Source: Streptomyces sp. H27-H1 (GTDB lineage Bacteria > Actinomycetota > Actinomycetes > Streptomycetales > Streptomycetaceae). From it: a stretch of 64,000 nt of DNA. Below the pieces are notes generated by a model. That model ran no database searches, was not told the DNA's origin, and was given only the letters and a program-made list of their open reading frames with translations. The translations under genes and the position numbers were made by a program. The DNA is taken from positions 119,624-183,623 of the forward strand of contig NZ_JAPNLJ010000007.1 of the NCBI RefSeq assembly GCF_026627445.1. The letters are read 5' to 3'. Position 1 is the first letter of the stretch, and each line of letters begins with the position of its first letter. Shown here in pieces: positions 43,315 to 52,136 of the stretch.

Positions 43315-44003
43315 CCGGTGGCCTCCAGGGCGTAGGGCAGGGTCCCCCACGGGTGCGCGCCGGTCCCCGGGACCGCGCAGTGCACCCCCGCCCCCCGCTG
43401 GGCCGCGAGCCGCTCGGCGAGTTCGGCGGCCGGGGCGCCCGGCGGGACGGCGTACACGAGGTGGCAGAACCGGTGGGCGGGGTGGTCCGCGGTCCACGGG
43501 GGAACGGCCGCGTCCCGGTAGGCGTCCCAGGGCCCCTCGAAGGTGACGAGCAGATCGGCGAGTTCGGCGTAGCCGGGGTGCGGGTGGACCCCGTGGTTGA
43601 GGACGACGGTACGGGCCCCGGCGGCCCGTGCCGCGACGACGAGCCGCCGGTAGTGCGGCAGGAATTCCGGGCCGGACGCGGCCTGGTCCAGGAAGGTCCC
43701 GTCGGTGCCGTACCAGTCGCGGTGGCGCAGCAGGTCCTGGACCACGGCGGCGTGCGGGCGGCGCCCGTAGTCGGTGTCGGCGTACCCCAGCACGGGCACC
43801 CCGGCCCCGCGGAGCCGTTCGGCGACGGCGGCGAACCGCTCGTCGGGGGCCTCGCCCGGCCCGCTGGCGGGGTTGAGCACCACGGAGTGCAGCCGGCCCG
43901 CGGAGCGGATGAGCCGCTCCCAGTACTCGGGGCGGTCGGCGGGGTGCTCGTAGAGGGGCACCAGGAGCATGAGGTCCTTCTTCTCGTACGGGTTCACGTG
44001 CAT
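43311..44003 (-). CDS. Spherulin-4 family (GH135-like) glycoside hydrolase
   Basis: A 230-residue TIM-barrel protein with spherulin-4 features: MLLVPLYEHP strand, VVLNPASGPG, VLGYADTDYGRR, GTDGTFLDQ (101-107) and LLVTFEGPWDAY (Glu156). Fungal Sph3 (GH135) is an alpha-1,4-N-acetylgalactosaminidase needed for galactosaminogalactan synthesis. Here the acidic pair usually written DE is DQ (Asp106-Gln107), which may alter activity. No signal peptide is visible, unlike most family members, so it may act in the cytosol or be misannotated at its start. It lies 78 nt after the membrane protein gene and is coupled to the GH114 gene. Confidence 0.78.
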   Translation of the reverse strand: MHVNPYEKKDLMLLVPLYEHPADRPEYWERLIRSAGRLHSVVLNPASGPGEAPDERFAAVAERLRGAGVPVLGYADTDYGRRPHAAVVQDLLRHRDWYGTDGTFLDQAASGPEFLPHYRRLVVAARAAGARTVVLNHGVHPHPGYAELADLLVTFEGPWDAYRDAAVPPWTADHPAHRFCHLVYAVPPGAPAAELAERLAAQRGAGVHCAVPGTGAHPWGTLPYALEATG

Positions 44004-44081
44004 CGGTGGTGGTCTCGGCTCCGGTCGCTCCGGTCGCCCGTCGGCGCTCGCCCGTCAGGGCCGGGTCGTCAGCGGTGGCCG

Positions 44082-45680
44082 TCAGCGGTGGGCCGTGGCG
44101 CGGCCGAGCAGCAGGCAGACCAGCGTGCCCAGGGCGAGCGCCGCGGCCCCGGCGACGGCCAGTTGTACGGTGCGCGGCTGACCGAGTCCAAGGAGCAGGG
44201 CCAGGCTCTGGGCGACGGCGGCCGAGGCGCAGACCACCGCGGCGGGCCGGACCGCCCCGAAGGACTGCAGGAGCAGCCCGGTCCACATCACGGCCCCGAG
44301 CAGCAGCAGGGTGGCGACCCGGACCCCGGTCAGCCCGGGCGCGCCGGGCCAGAGCAGGGTTCCGGTGAGGCCGAGGGCCAGCAGCACCGCCAGGTAGGTG
44401 GTGAGGCACCGGGCCAGGGTGGTGAGCATCCGCAGCCAGAACTGCCGGGGCGAGCGGGCCGCGCGCAGGCCGGCGAGGCTGCCGCTGCGGAACCGGTGGA
44501 GCAGCCATTCGGCGGGTCCCATGCTGAGGGTCAGGGCTACCGCCGACGGGGCGGCGACCGCCTCGGCCGGGCCTCCCGCGAGCACCTCACCGAGGGCGGC
44601 GTACAGCACGAGCAGACCGGTGCCCAGGCCGAACACCCCGTAGGGGATGGAGTCCCCGAGCCGGGGGCCGCGCGGCGCGTACTCCTCCTCGGCGCCGCGC
44701 AGCATCCGCCAGCGCACCGGCCCGCGCTCGCCCGGCCGGTGCTGCGTCCAGCCTCGGACACGGAGCACGAGGGCCCGTACGCCGTCGGCCAGCGGCAGTT
44801 CCCGTACGGCCAGGGCGCAGGCGGCCAGGAGGGAGGCCACCAGCAGGAACACCCGGACCGGGCCGGGCAGTTCCAGGAAGAGGGAGAGCACCGCCCCGGC
44901 GGCCATCGGGGCGAGCGCGGCCAGCAGCAGCCGCTCCCGGCCCAGGACGAGCAGGACGGTGGCGGCCCCGACGTACAGGGCCTGACCGGCGGCGAAGGCG
45001 TAGGAGAAAGGGGGGCCGCCGGGTACCGACAGCGCGGCGGCGGTACCCAGGAGGGCCCCCGCCGGGGCTCCGGCGAGCAGGGTCCGCCCGGCGGCTGCCC
45101 GGTCGCCGAGGCCGAGCCAGGAGTACGCCCGGTGGGACAGGGTCTGGTCCCAGACCCAGCCGATGAGCGCCCCGGCGAGCAGGGTGAGCGTCCCGGCGGG
45201 CAGCCCGAGGCGGTCCTTGGGACCTTCCAGGAGGGGCGCGCCGAGCAGGTAGGCGAGCCCGGGCAGGGCGAAGATCACCCCGCGCAGGAGGCAGGCGGTG
45301 AGGGAGACCTTCCAGGGGTCGGGGACCCGTTCGGGCTCCGGGTAGGAGCGCGGCACGCGGGCGTAGAGCTCCTCGGCGAGGCCGAAGGAGTCCTTGCGCC
45401 CGTAGGCGAGGCGGATGTACTCGTCGGTCATCCCGTCGGATTCCAGGACGGCGGCGATCTCGTCGGGGTGGACGGCGGCGGCGATGAACACGTCGAGGCG
45501 CTGGGCGAGTTCGTCCATCGGGTCGGCGGCCGGCCCTTCACGGCGCGGCCGGGGGATGCCGGGGAGGGTGTCGGGGGCGGCCGGATTGGGGGCCGTACCG
45601 CGACCGGTTGCCGCGGCGTGGCCGACGGGGACCCAGGCGGCGTCCGGGCCGGGCGGCTTGAGCCAGAGCGATCCGCTCAC
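44082..45680 (-). CDS. Polytopic membrane protein of the exopolysaccharide operon
   Basis: A 532-residue protein. The cytosolic N-terminus (about 1-120) is rich in Pro and acidic residues with a helical DELAQRLDVFIAAAVHPDEIAAVL segment. Twelve or so Leu/Ala-rich transmembrane helices follow, interrupted by a basic loop (RVRGWTQHRPGERGPVRW). I recognise no family. Its place right after the PelF-like gene, where Pel loci encode the PelG exporter, suggests an export role, but the PelG N-terminal signature is missing. The GTG overlaps the glycosyltransferase stop (GTGA), so the two are translationally coupled. Confidence 0.75.
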   Translation of the reverse strand: MSGSLWLKPPGPDAAWVPVGHAAATGRGTAPNPAAPDTLPGIPRPRREGPAADPMDELAQRLDVFIAAAVHPDEIAAVLESDGMTDEYIRLAYGRKDSFGLAEELYARVPRSYPEPERVPDPWKVSLTACLLRGVIFALPGLAYLLGAPLLEGPKDRLGLPAGTLTLLAGALIGWVWDQTLSHRAYSWLGLGDRAAAGRTLLAGAPAGALLGTAAALSVPGGPPFSYAFAAGQALYVGAATVLLVLGRERLLLAALAPMAAGAVLSLFLELPGPVRVFLLVASLLAACALAVRELPLADGVRALVLRVRGWTQHRPGERGPVRWRMLRGAEEEYAPRGPRLGDSIPYGVFGLGTGLLVLYAALGEVLAGGPAEAVAAPSAVALTLSMGPAEWLLHRFRSGSLAGLRAARSPRQFWLRMLTTLARCLTTYLAVLLALGLTGTLLWPGAPGLTGVRVATLLLLGAVMWTGLLLQSFGAVRPAAVVCASAAVAQSLALLLGLGQPRTVQLAVAGAAALALGTLVCLLLGRATAHR

Positions 45681-47227
45681 CGCAGGCTCCCTTCCCCGGA
45701 CTCCGTCTGGGGATGCCCCATTGCGGCGAGTTCCTTGTACCAGGGGTCGGCGAGGCGCTGGGTCCACTCGTCGCCCACGTGGACGGGCAGGACGGGCTGG
45801 CCGGCGAGCTCGCGGTAGATGTGCCGGAAGCCGTCGACGGACTGGTCGAGCGTGAACTTCTCCACCACCCTCTCGCGGGACATCCGGCCGAGTTCCGCGC
45901 GGCGTTCGTCGTCGCGGAGCAGGGCGAGGGTGGCGCGGGCCATGGTCTCGGGTTCGCGCGGCGGGACGACGAGGCCGGTGTCGCCGACGGCCTCGCGGAC
46001 CCCGCCCACGTCGGTGGAGACGGTGGTGCGGCCGCAGGACATGGCCTCGATGATGGAGAAGGGGAATCCCTCGCTGATGGAGGAGAGCATGACGACGGAG
46101 CCGGCCGCGTAGGCCCGGGCGACGTCTTCGATGCGGCCCTCGTAGGTGATCCCCTCGCTCACCCCCAGTTCGGCGGCGAGCTTCTCCAGCCGGAGCTTGT
46201 ACTCCTCGCAGCCCGCCGGGACCGGGCCGAACAGGCGCAGCCGCAGTTCGGGGAGCTCCTCGCGCATGAACGCGTAGGCCCGGACGAGGGTTTCGAGGTC
46301 CTTGATGGGGTCGATGCGCCCGCACCAGCTGAGGGTGGGGACCTCCGGTTCGGGGCCGGCCTCGGGGAAGGCGTGCGGGTCGACGCCGTTGTAGACGGTG
46401 CGGATCCGCTCGGAGTCGGCGCCCCCGCGCTCCTCCCAGCGGCGGTTGTACTGGTTGCACGGGGTGATCAGGTCGGCCTGCCGGTAGCCCTCGGTGTTGA
46501 GCTCGCGGTAGAAGCCGAGCATGAGTGCCTTGACGGGCCAGCGCTGTTCGGCGCTGCGGTAGCCGAGGTAGCGCTCGCGCAGGTAGATGCCGTGCTCGGT
46601 GAGGAGGAAGGGCACTCGGTCGAGGTATTTGGCGGCGAGCGCCGGGAGGGTGGCCAGCCCGCTGCTGACCGCGTGCGCGACGCTGTCGGGCGGAATGCGC
46701 ACCGCGAGTGGGCGCAGTGCGTGTTCCAGCAGGTCGGTGGCGGTGAGCGCGTCATGGATGGTGGGCTGGGCGGCGGCGGTCGCCAGGCCGGGGCGGGTCC
46801 AGACGGTCATCAGCAGGCGCAGGACGGATTCGGAGCGCAGGGCGGCGGTGAGCCGGCCGGCGCGGGCCAGCAGGGCCAGCTCGCGCAGGGATTCGGAGAA
46901 TCCGCGTGAGGAGCCGGGGGCCGGGTCGAGCAGGGAGAGCAGGAACGCCTCGTAGGTCTCGGTGAAGCTGCGCCGGGCCTTGCCCCGCAGGCCGGAGCGC
47001 AGGCGCCGGGCCGGCGGAGCGCCCCAGAGGGGAACGCTGGTGTGGCGGTAGACATTGCGCGGCAGTTCCCAGGTGACCGGCTCACGTCCGGAGCCGGTCA
47101 AGGCTATGACGTTGAAGTCGACCTCCGGCATGCCGCGGACCAGTTGGTCGCACCAGGTGCTGACGCCCCCGTGGACGTGCGGGTAGGTGCCTTCGGTGAG
47201 CATGGTGACATGGCGCCCATGGCTCAT
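45677..47227 (-). CDS. pelF: PelF-like GT4 glycosyltransferase
   Basis: A 516-residue cytosolic GT-B enzyme. PelF hallmarks are TEGTYPHVHGGVSTWCDQL near the N-terminus, FLLTEHGIYLRERYLGY in the middle, and the C-terminal nucleotide-sugar domain with LSWCGRIDPIKDLETLVRAY, then SSISEGFPFSIIEAMSCGR (E-x7-E). PelF is the polymerase of the Pel polysaccharide and uses UDP-GalNAc/GlcNAc-type donors. The fungal Gtb3 counterpart is also GT4. It is second gene in the operon, 135 nt after the deacetylase-like gene. The symbol denotes similarity, not demonstrated function. Confidence 0.88.
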   Translation of the reverse strand: MSHGRHVTMLTEGTYPHVHGGVSTWCDQLVRGMPEVDFNVIALTGSGREPVTWELPRNVYRHTSVPLWGAPPARRLRSGLRGKARRSFTETYEAFLLSLLDPAPGSSRGFSESLRELALLARAGRLTAALRSESVLRLLMTVWTRPGLATAAAQPTIHDALTATDLLEHALRPLAVRIPPDSVAHAVSSGLATLPALAAKYLDRVPFLLTEHGIYLRERYLGYRSAEQRWPVKALMLGFYRELNTEGYRQADLITPCNQYNRRWEERGGADSERIRTVYNGVDPHAFPEAGPEPEVPTLSWCGRIDPIKDLETLVRAYAFMREELPELRLRLFGPVPAGCEEYKLRLEKLAAELGVSEGITYEGRIEDVARAYAAGSVVMLSSISEGFPFSIIEAMSCGRTTVSTDVGGVREAVGDTGLVVPPREPETMARATLALLRDDERRAELGRMSRERVVEKFTLDQSVDGFRHIYRELAGQPVLPVHVGDEWTQRLADPWYKELAAMGHPQTESGEGSLR

Positions 47228-47362
47228 GCGGTGTGTCCCCCCAAGGACGGAAAAGGGGCCGGCGCCCGTGGTTCGCGTAGCGCCGGCGCTAGGTGGTGCG
47301 CGTGGCAGGCTGGTACGTGCCCGAGGTGGTCAGGGCAGGTGGAGCGGCACGGCGGGTGACTG

Positions 47363-49387
47363 TCAGGGCATGTGCAGCGTCACGGCGCTCTGGAGCAGCT
47401 CGGGAGCCGTCCAGGCCGAGCGGGTGCCGGCGTAGGCGGTGCCGAAGTCGGCGGTGCCCAGCAGGAGCTGCTTCTTGGTACCGGCCGGTGCGGTGAGCGG
47501 GGCCGGGACTCCGGAGGGCGCCTTGACGGTGACGTCCTTGCCGATGCGGTAGGCGGTGACCTGGTTGGCGGCGATCGCCGCGTTCCAGGCGGCGCGGCGC
47601 TGGAGCTCGACGCCGGTGTCCTTCATGCTCTGGTTCACGATCGGCGCGCTGGGTGCGTAGAGGGTGCGGTAGCCGTCGAGGACCTGGTTGAGCACCGGGT
47701 ACAGGGTGCGTTCCTCGGCCAGGTTGGACTGGTGGACGTAGTGCGGGCGCGGGTCGTTGTTCAGGACGTGCCGCATGGCGGTCCTGGCCTCGGCCGGGAC
47801 GATGTAGTCCAGGTAGCCGGTGTTGGCGTCGAGCGGGTCCGGCAGGCAGGTGGAGGTGCCGGGGTTGTCCTCGCAGATGCCGCTGCCGCCGTCGGCCCGG
47901 CTGGTGTAGATCCAGTTGTACTCGTCGGCCATCTCGGAGTTGGTGCCCGTGTTGTAGTACACGTTCATCGGGTACCGGGGGACGGTCAGCGCGGCGCCCA
48001 CCGGCCGCTGCAGGGGCTCGCGGGAGTTGTCGCTGCCCGCCCATTTCACGCCGTTGTCGGCGAGCGCGCCGGCCAGGTTGGGGTTGTCCTGGGCCTGCTG
48101 CGGAAGCGACTTGAGGCCGGAGTGCTCACCGGTGACCAGTTCGGTGCGGTCGGTGGTGATGCCCTTGGCGGCGGCCCAGTTGTTGTTGTCCCGGATCTGA
48201 GCCGAGATCTCGGCGCGGCTCATCCAGTTGATCGCGCCCGCGCTGTTCTTCGTACAGGTCCACGGGACGGTGGTGGTGTCCTGGACGCAGCCGAGGAACG
48301 GGTGGGTATAGGTGTGGTTCATCCACCGGTACTTCGCCCGGTCGGCGACCAGCTGGGCGGTCAGGGCGTCGGTGTTGCCGTTCTCCGCCTTCCACTCCTC
48401 GCCCGCGCCCGCGTTGAAGAGCATGTCGAGCTTGAAGTTCTTGGACGTCTGCCACTGCGCCAGGTACTGGGCGTCACCGGCCGTCATCCGGATGGTCGAC
48501 TCCTGGCCCTCGCCGCCCGCGCAGGCGTAGTCGCCGGGCGTGCAGTTGAGCTCCTTGCTCCAGCGGGCGTCCGGGGCGAAGACGTCGTCGACGTGGACCG
48601 CGAAGTAGTTGCGCTCCTGACCGAGGTGGACTCCCTGGGTGACCCACTCGACGATGCCGCGGGCCAGCAGCCGGAACTGCTGCTGGTACTGGTTGTAGCC
48701 GAAGGTGACGACCAGTTCGCTGCGCCCGTCGTGGGTGTACTCGCCGACGAGCGAGGCCCGTCCGGAGCCGACCGGGGCGTCGAGGTAGCTGGTGTAGCCC
48801 GTCCTCGGCTTGGCCATGAACCCGTAGCTCTCGGGGATCAGCGGCGAGTTGTCCTCGAAGGCGACCTGGCCCCCGAGATAGGCGAAGGGGCCCGCCTTTC
48901 CGGCGGCGGTGACGGCGGCCTGGGTGCCGTCGAGGGTGCCGCTGTAGCCGCCGTTGTCGGTGTACTCCAGGCCGACCCCCGGGTGCGCCCAGGTGTACGC
49001 GTCCACCTGGCGGATCCCGTACGTCGTCTCGTACGCGGTCAGCGCGGCCATCTCGGCCGAGCCCACCCCGAACGGGTTCTCGTTCGGCAGCACCACGCCC
49101 TGGAACTTGGCGCGCGGCCGCCCGTCGACCGTGTCGGCGAGGAACGCCGCGTTGACCACCGGGCGGCTCCCGCTGCCCAGGTCGACGCGGGTGTACGGAA
49201 CCCCTGTGTCGCGGAGCTCCGCGGTGATCGCCTCGACCGAGCTCCCGCCGTCGTCGACGACGAGCACCCGCAGGTCGACGCGCGGCGTGACGGCCGCCCG
49301 AGCGGCGACTCCGGGTACCGCGACGGACGCTATGGCAGCCGCGAAGCAGACGGCGGCGAGCCTGTTCATCCGGTTCTTCTTGACCAT
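47363..49387 (-). CDS. CE18/Agd3-like secreted polysaccharide deacetylase
   Basis: A 674-residue exported protein with a Sec signal peptide (about 1-32, AARAAV). The first domain (about 36-250) has LRVLVVDDGGSSVEAI and a GVVLPNENPFG strand. A deacetylase-type barrel follows, with FAVHVDDVFAPD (265-270) for Asp/metal ligands and WMNHTYTHPFLGC (357-363) for His ligands. This two-part layout and the HVDDVF...NHTYTHP pair are those of Agd3, which deacetylates galactosaminogalactan in Aspergillus. The C-terminal part includes YPMNVYYNTGTNSEMADEYN and RPHYVHQSNLAEER. It is first gene of the operon. The start ATG has AAAGG 5 nt upstream. Confidence 0.82.
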   Translation of the reverse strand: MVKKNRMNRLAAVCFAAAIASVAVPGVAARAAVTPRVDLRVLVVDDGGSSVEAITAELRDTGVPYTRVDLGSGSRPVVNAAFLADTVDGRPRAKFQGVVLPNENPFGVGSAEMAALTAYETTYGIRQVDAYTWAHPGVGLEYTDNGGYSGTLDGTQAAVTAAGKAGPFAYLGGQVAFEDNSPLIPESYGFMAKPRTGYTSYLDAPVGSGRASLVGEYTHDGRSELVVTFGYNQYQQQFRLLARGIVEWVTQGVHLGQERNYFAVHVDDVFAPDARWSKELNCTPGDYACAGGEGQESTIRMTAGDAQYLAQWQTSKNFKLDMLFNAGAGEEWKAENGNTDALTAQLVADRAKYRWMNHTYTHPFLGCVQDTTTVPWTCTKNSAGAINWMSRAEISAQIRDNNNWAAAKGITTDRTELVTGEHSGLKSLPQQAQDNPNLAGALADNGVKWAGSDNSREPLQRPVGAALTVPRYPMNVYYNTGTNSEMADEYNWIYTSRADGGSGICEDNPGTSTCLPDPLDANTGYLDYIVPAEARTAMRHVLNNDPRPHYVHQSNLAEERTLYPVLNQVLDGYRTLYAPSAPIVNQSMKDTGVELQRRAAWNAAIAANQVTAYRIGKDVTVKAPSGVPAPLTAPAGTKKQLLLGTADFGTAYAGTRSAWTAPELLQSAVTLHMP

Positions 49388-50307
49388 TTCGGCCTTTCCC
49401 CCCGCAGGCATCCCCGGCTTCGGCCCTGTGGCGGTCGGCCGGGCCGGGGAGGCTCTGTGGAAATGATGCAAAGGAACCCCGCGTCCCCTTGCGAGAGTGG
49501 GCCGAGTCTCTCGGACCTCGTCAGGTCTAAAGGGCAAACCTGGAACACAGGCCACAGATGGGTGAACCCGACAGCCTCTTGATCGAACAACTTGCCAAAC
49601 CTTCGAGCGGCGTGCGGACGAGTACGGGACTCCCGCACACCGCGAAGCAGTTCGCGGACCGAACGCGCGGCCTTCCGGCGCGCGTGCGCCGATCGGACGG
49701 GATCAAGGTCGAAGCGGCGCGGGAAGCCGGACCGGCGGGCGGGAAGTTGCAGCTCAGCGGGGGTGCGGCCGCCCGGACCACGAGCGCGCGGAGCCTGCTG
49801 CGCGCCGCCGCGGCCGGGGAGCCCGGCGGCCCCGCCGCCCTCGGCGGTGGCGGCGGAACGAATCGGATGGTGCGCCGATCCGATATCCGGCCCGGTCACC
49901 GGGGCGCCGAAGAAGATGCCGTCCGCACCGGGGTGCCCGGCACGGCACGAGGCCACGGCGGACCCGCCTCAACTGCCCCGCGCAGCACACCGGCACGAGA
50001 GCGTGTCCATGGTCGGCACAACCGTCACCGGCCGTCACCGGCCGTCGCCGGCCGCGCGGAACAACGCGAAACCGGCACCGGCACCGGCACCGGCACCGGC
50101 ACCGGAGGCGGGATTCCACCACCACGGCCGTGTCATCCCGCCACTATGGGAACCGGATCCAGTGCCGGGCACTGCCTTGGGCACAGGAACCTTAAGCTGA
50201 TCAGAGACGCTCATTTCCGGCGGCTGTCAGGCCCGAATACGATCGCTACGGATGGCCGTCCACCCACTCGGCCCACACCACCAAAACGGAAGCGAGAATT
50301 CACCACC
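49388..50307. other. 920-bp intergenic region between the exopolysaccharide operon and pepA
   Basis: No convincing gene: the open frames here have biased, repetitive Arg/Gly/Thr composition. It contains a ccgag-tct-ctcgg inverted repeat (49502-49514) upstream of the deacetylase gene and hexamer repeats (50071-50105). It should hold the operon promoter and the pepA promoter, but I cannot place either with confidence. Confidence 0.6.
50071..50105. repeat. Tandem hexamer repeat (accggc), nearly six copies
   Basis: Head-to-tail accggc units, preceded at 50023-50054 by three ggccgtcacc-like units. Non-coding and prone to length change. Confidence 0.85.
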
Positions 50308-51837
50308 GTGACTGCTCTGACTCTCAGCACTGCCGGACCGGCGACGCTGCGCGCCGACGTCCTCGTCGTCGGCGTGGCGAAGGGCCCCAAGGGCCCCGTC
50401 GTCGCCGCGGGCGCCGAGGCCGTGGACAAGGCGTACGACGGAAAGCTCGCCGCCGTGCTCGACGCTCTCGGTGCCTCGGGCGCCGAAGGCGAGACCACCA
50501 AGGTGCCGGCACCGGACGGACTGAAGGTCCCGGTCGTGCTGGCGGTCGGGCTGGGCTCCCTTCCCGACACGGACGAGTCCTACGACGAGGAGACGCTGCG
50601 CCGCGCCGCGGGCGCCGCCGCCCGCGCCCTGCACGGCACCAAGAAGGCCGCCTTCGCGCTCCCCCTCGACGACGCCTCCGCCGTCACGGCCGTGGCCGAG
50701 GGCGCGCTGCTGGGCGCGTACGCCTTCACCGCCTACCAGGGCGGCGAGAAGAAGGCCGCGAAGAACGGCGGACCGAAGCAGCCGCTCGCCGAGATCGCCC
50801 TGCTCGGCGCCAAGCCGCGCGACAAGGAGCACAAGGCCGCGGCCGAGCGCGCCACGATCGTCGCGACCGAGATCAACATCGCCCGCGACCTGGTCAACAC
50901 CCCGCCGAACGACCTCACCCCCGAGGCCTTCTCCGCCGTCGCCACCGCGACCGCGAAGGAGAACGGCATCAAGGTCCAGGTCCTGGACGAGAAGGCCCTG
51001 ATCAAGGGTGGCTACGGCGGCATCATGGGCGTCGGCAAGGGCTCCGAGAACCCGCCGCGCCTGGTGAAGCTCTCCTACACCCACCCCAAGGCGGAGAAGA
51101 CCCTCGCCTACGTGGGCAAGGGCATCACCTACGACTCGGGCGGCATCTCCCTGAAGCCGGCCGGCCACAACGAGACGATGAAGTGCGACATGGCCGGCGC
51201 CGCCGCCGTCTTCGCGGCCGTCGTCGCGGCCGCCAAGCTGGGCCTCCAGGTCAACGTCACCGGCTGGCTCGCGCTCGCCGAGAACATGCCCTCCGGCTCG
51301 GCCACCAAGCCGGGCGACGTGCTGCGCATGTACAGCGGCAAGACCGTCGAGGTCCTCAACACGGACGCCGAGGGCCGCCTGGTCCTGGGCGACGCGCTGA
51401 CCAAGGCCTCCGAGGAGAACCCGGACGCGATCATCGACGTGGCGACGCTGACCGGCGCCATGGTGATGGCCCTGGGTGACCGCACCTTCGGCATCATGGC
51501 CAACGACGACGCCTTCCGTACCTCCATCCACGAGATCGCCGAGGAGGTCGGCGAGGCCTCCTGGCCGATGCCGCTCCCCGAGGACCTGCGCAAGACCATG
51601 GACTCCCCCACCGCCGACATCGCCAACATGGGTGTCCGGATGGGCGGCGGCCTGGTGGCCGGCCTCTTCCTCCAGGAGTTCGTCGGCGAGGGCATCACCT
51701 GGGCCCACCTCGACATCGCCGGCCCCGCCTTCCACGAGGGCGCCCCGTACGGCTACACCCCCAAGGGCGGCACCGGCTCGGCCGTGCGCACCCTGGTGCG
51801 GCTGGCCGAGCGTACGGCCACGGGCGACCTGGGCTGA
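50308..51837 (+). CDS. pepA: Leucyl aminopeptidase (M17)
   Basis: A 509-residue cytosolic aminopeptidase with two catalytic zinc or manganese ions, working as a hexamer. The C-terminal M17 domain shows GKGITYDSGGISLKP (metal Lys/Asp), MKCDMAGAAAV and the signature NTDAEGRLVLGDAL, with active-site Lys and Arg in place. The N-terminal domain (1-170) is more variable. The GTG at 50308 (VTALTLSTAG) starts the conserved region. An open frame continues 750 nt upstream but its composition is not protein-like. It is followed by a very strong hairpin. Confidence 0.94.
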   Translation: MTALTLSTAGPATLRADVLVVGVAKGPKGPVVAAGAEAVDKAYDGKLAAVLDALGASGAEGETTKVPAPDGLKVPVVLAVGLGSLPDTDESYDEETLRRAAGAAARALHGTKKAAFALPLDDASAVTAVAEGALLGAYAFTAYQGGEKKAAKNGGPKQPLAEIALLGAKPRDKEHKAAAERATIVATEINIARDLVNTPPNDLTPEAFSAVATATAKENGIKVQVLDEKALIKGGYGGIMGVGKGSENPPRLVKLSYTHPKAEKTLAYVGKGITYDSGGISLKPAGHNETMKCDMAGAAAVFAAVVAAAKLGLQVNVTGWLALAENMPSGSATKPGDVLRMYSGKTVEVLNTDAEGRLVLGDALTKASEENPDAIIDVATLTGAMVMALGDRTFGIMANDDAFRTSIHEIAEEVGEASWPMPLPEDLRKTMDSPTADIANMGVRMGGGLVAGLFLQEFVGEGITWAHLDIAGPAFHEGAPYGYTPKGGTGSAVRTLVRLAERTATGDLG

Positions 51838-51864
51838 CGCCGAACCCCCAGCCGGGCTTCCACG

Positions 51865-51905
51865 GGCTCCGGCCATGATCAGATTTTCTGATCATGGCCG
51901 GAGCC
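51865..51905 (+). terminator. pepA terminator
   Basis: A perfect 18-bp stem (ggctccggccatgatcag and its complement) with an atttt loop starts 28 nt after the pepA stop. Confidence 0.8.
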
Positions 51906-51912
51906 TGTTCAC

Positions 51913-51941
51913 TGTCAACGAAATCCGTAGGTTTCTACGCT
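51913..51941 (+). promoter_or_regulatory. Candidate lpdA promoter with inverted repeat
   Basis: TGTCAA (51913-51918) and TACGCT (51936-51941) are 17 nt apart. A cgtag-gttt-ctacg repeat (51926-51939) overlaps the -10 region. This predicts a leader of about 190 nt. Confidence 0.35.
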
Positions 51942-52136
51942 GCGGTAACCCCCGGTTCGGACGGAACTGCCTGTCCCAGGGCAGGCCCGGCGTCCCGCGT
52001 TCCGCCGACAAATGCGAAGATGGGTTCTCGGCAGGACAGGGCCCCCACCACAGGGCCGAAGAAAAAGCGGCCGTATACCAGCCGCCGCCCGGTCACAGAG
52101 GACCGGTGCTCGGCGCACATGCATGGAGGACGTGAC

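Noticed and set aside
44082..45680. Assignment of the membrane protein as PelG
   Set aside because: Topology and position fit, but the characteristic N-terminal sequence is absent, so it is left unnamed.
49558..50307. Open reading frame extending pepA 250 codons upstream
   Set aside because: Composition is Arg/Gly/Thr-rich with a Thr-Gly dipeptide run from hexamer repeats, unlike any M17 N-terminus; pepA starts normally at the GTG at 50308.
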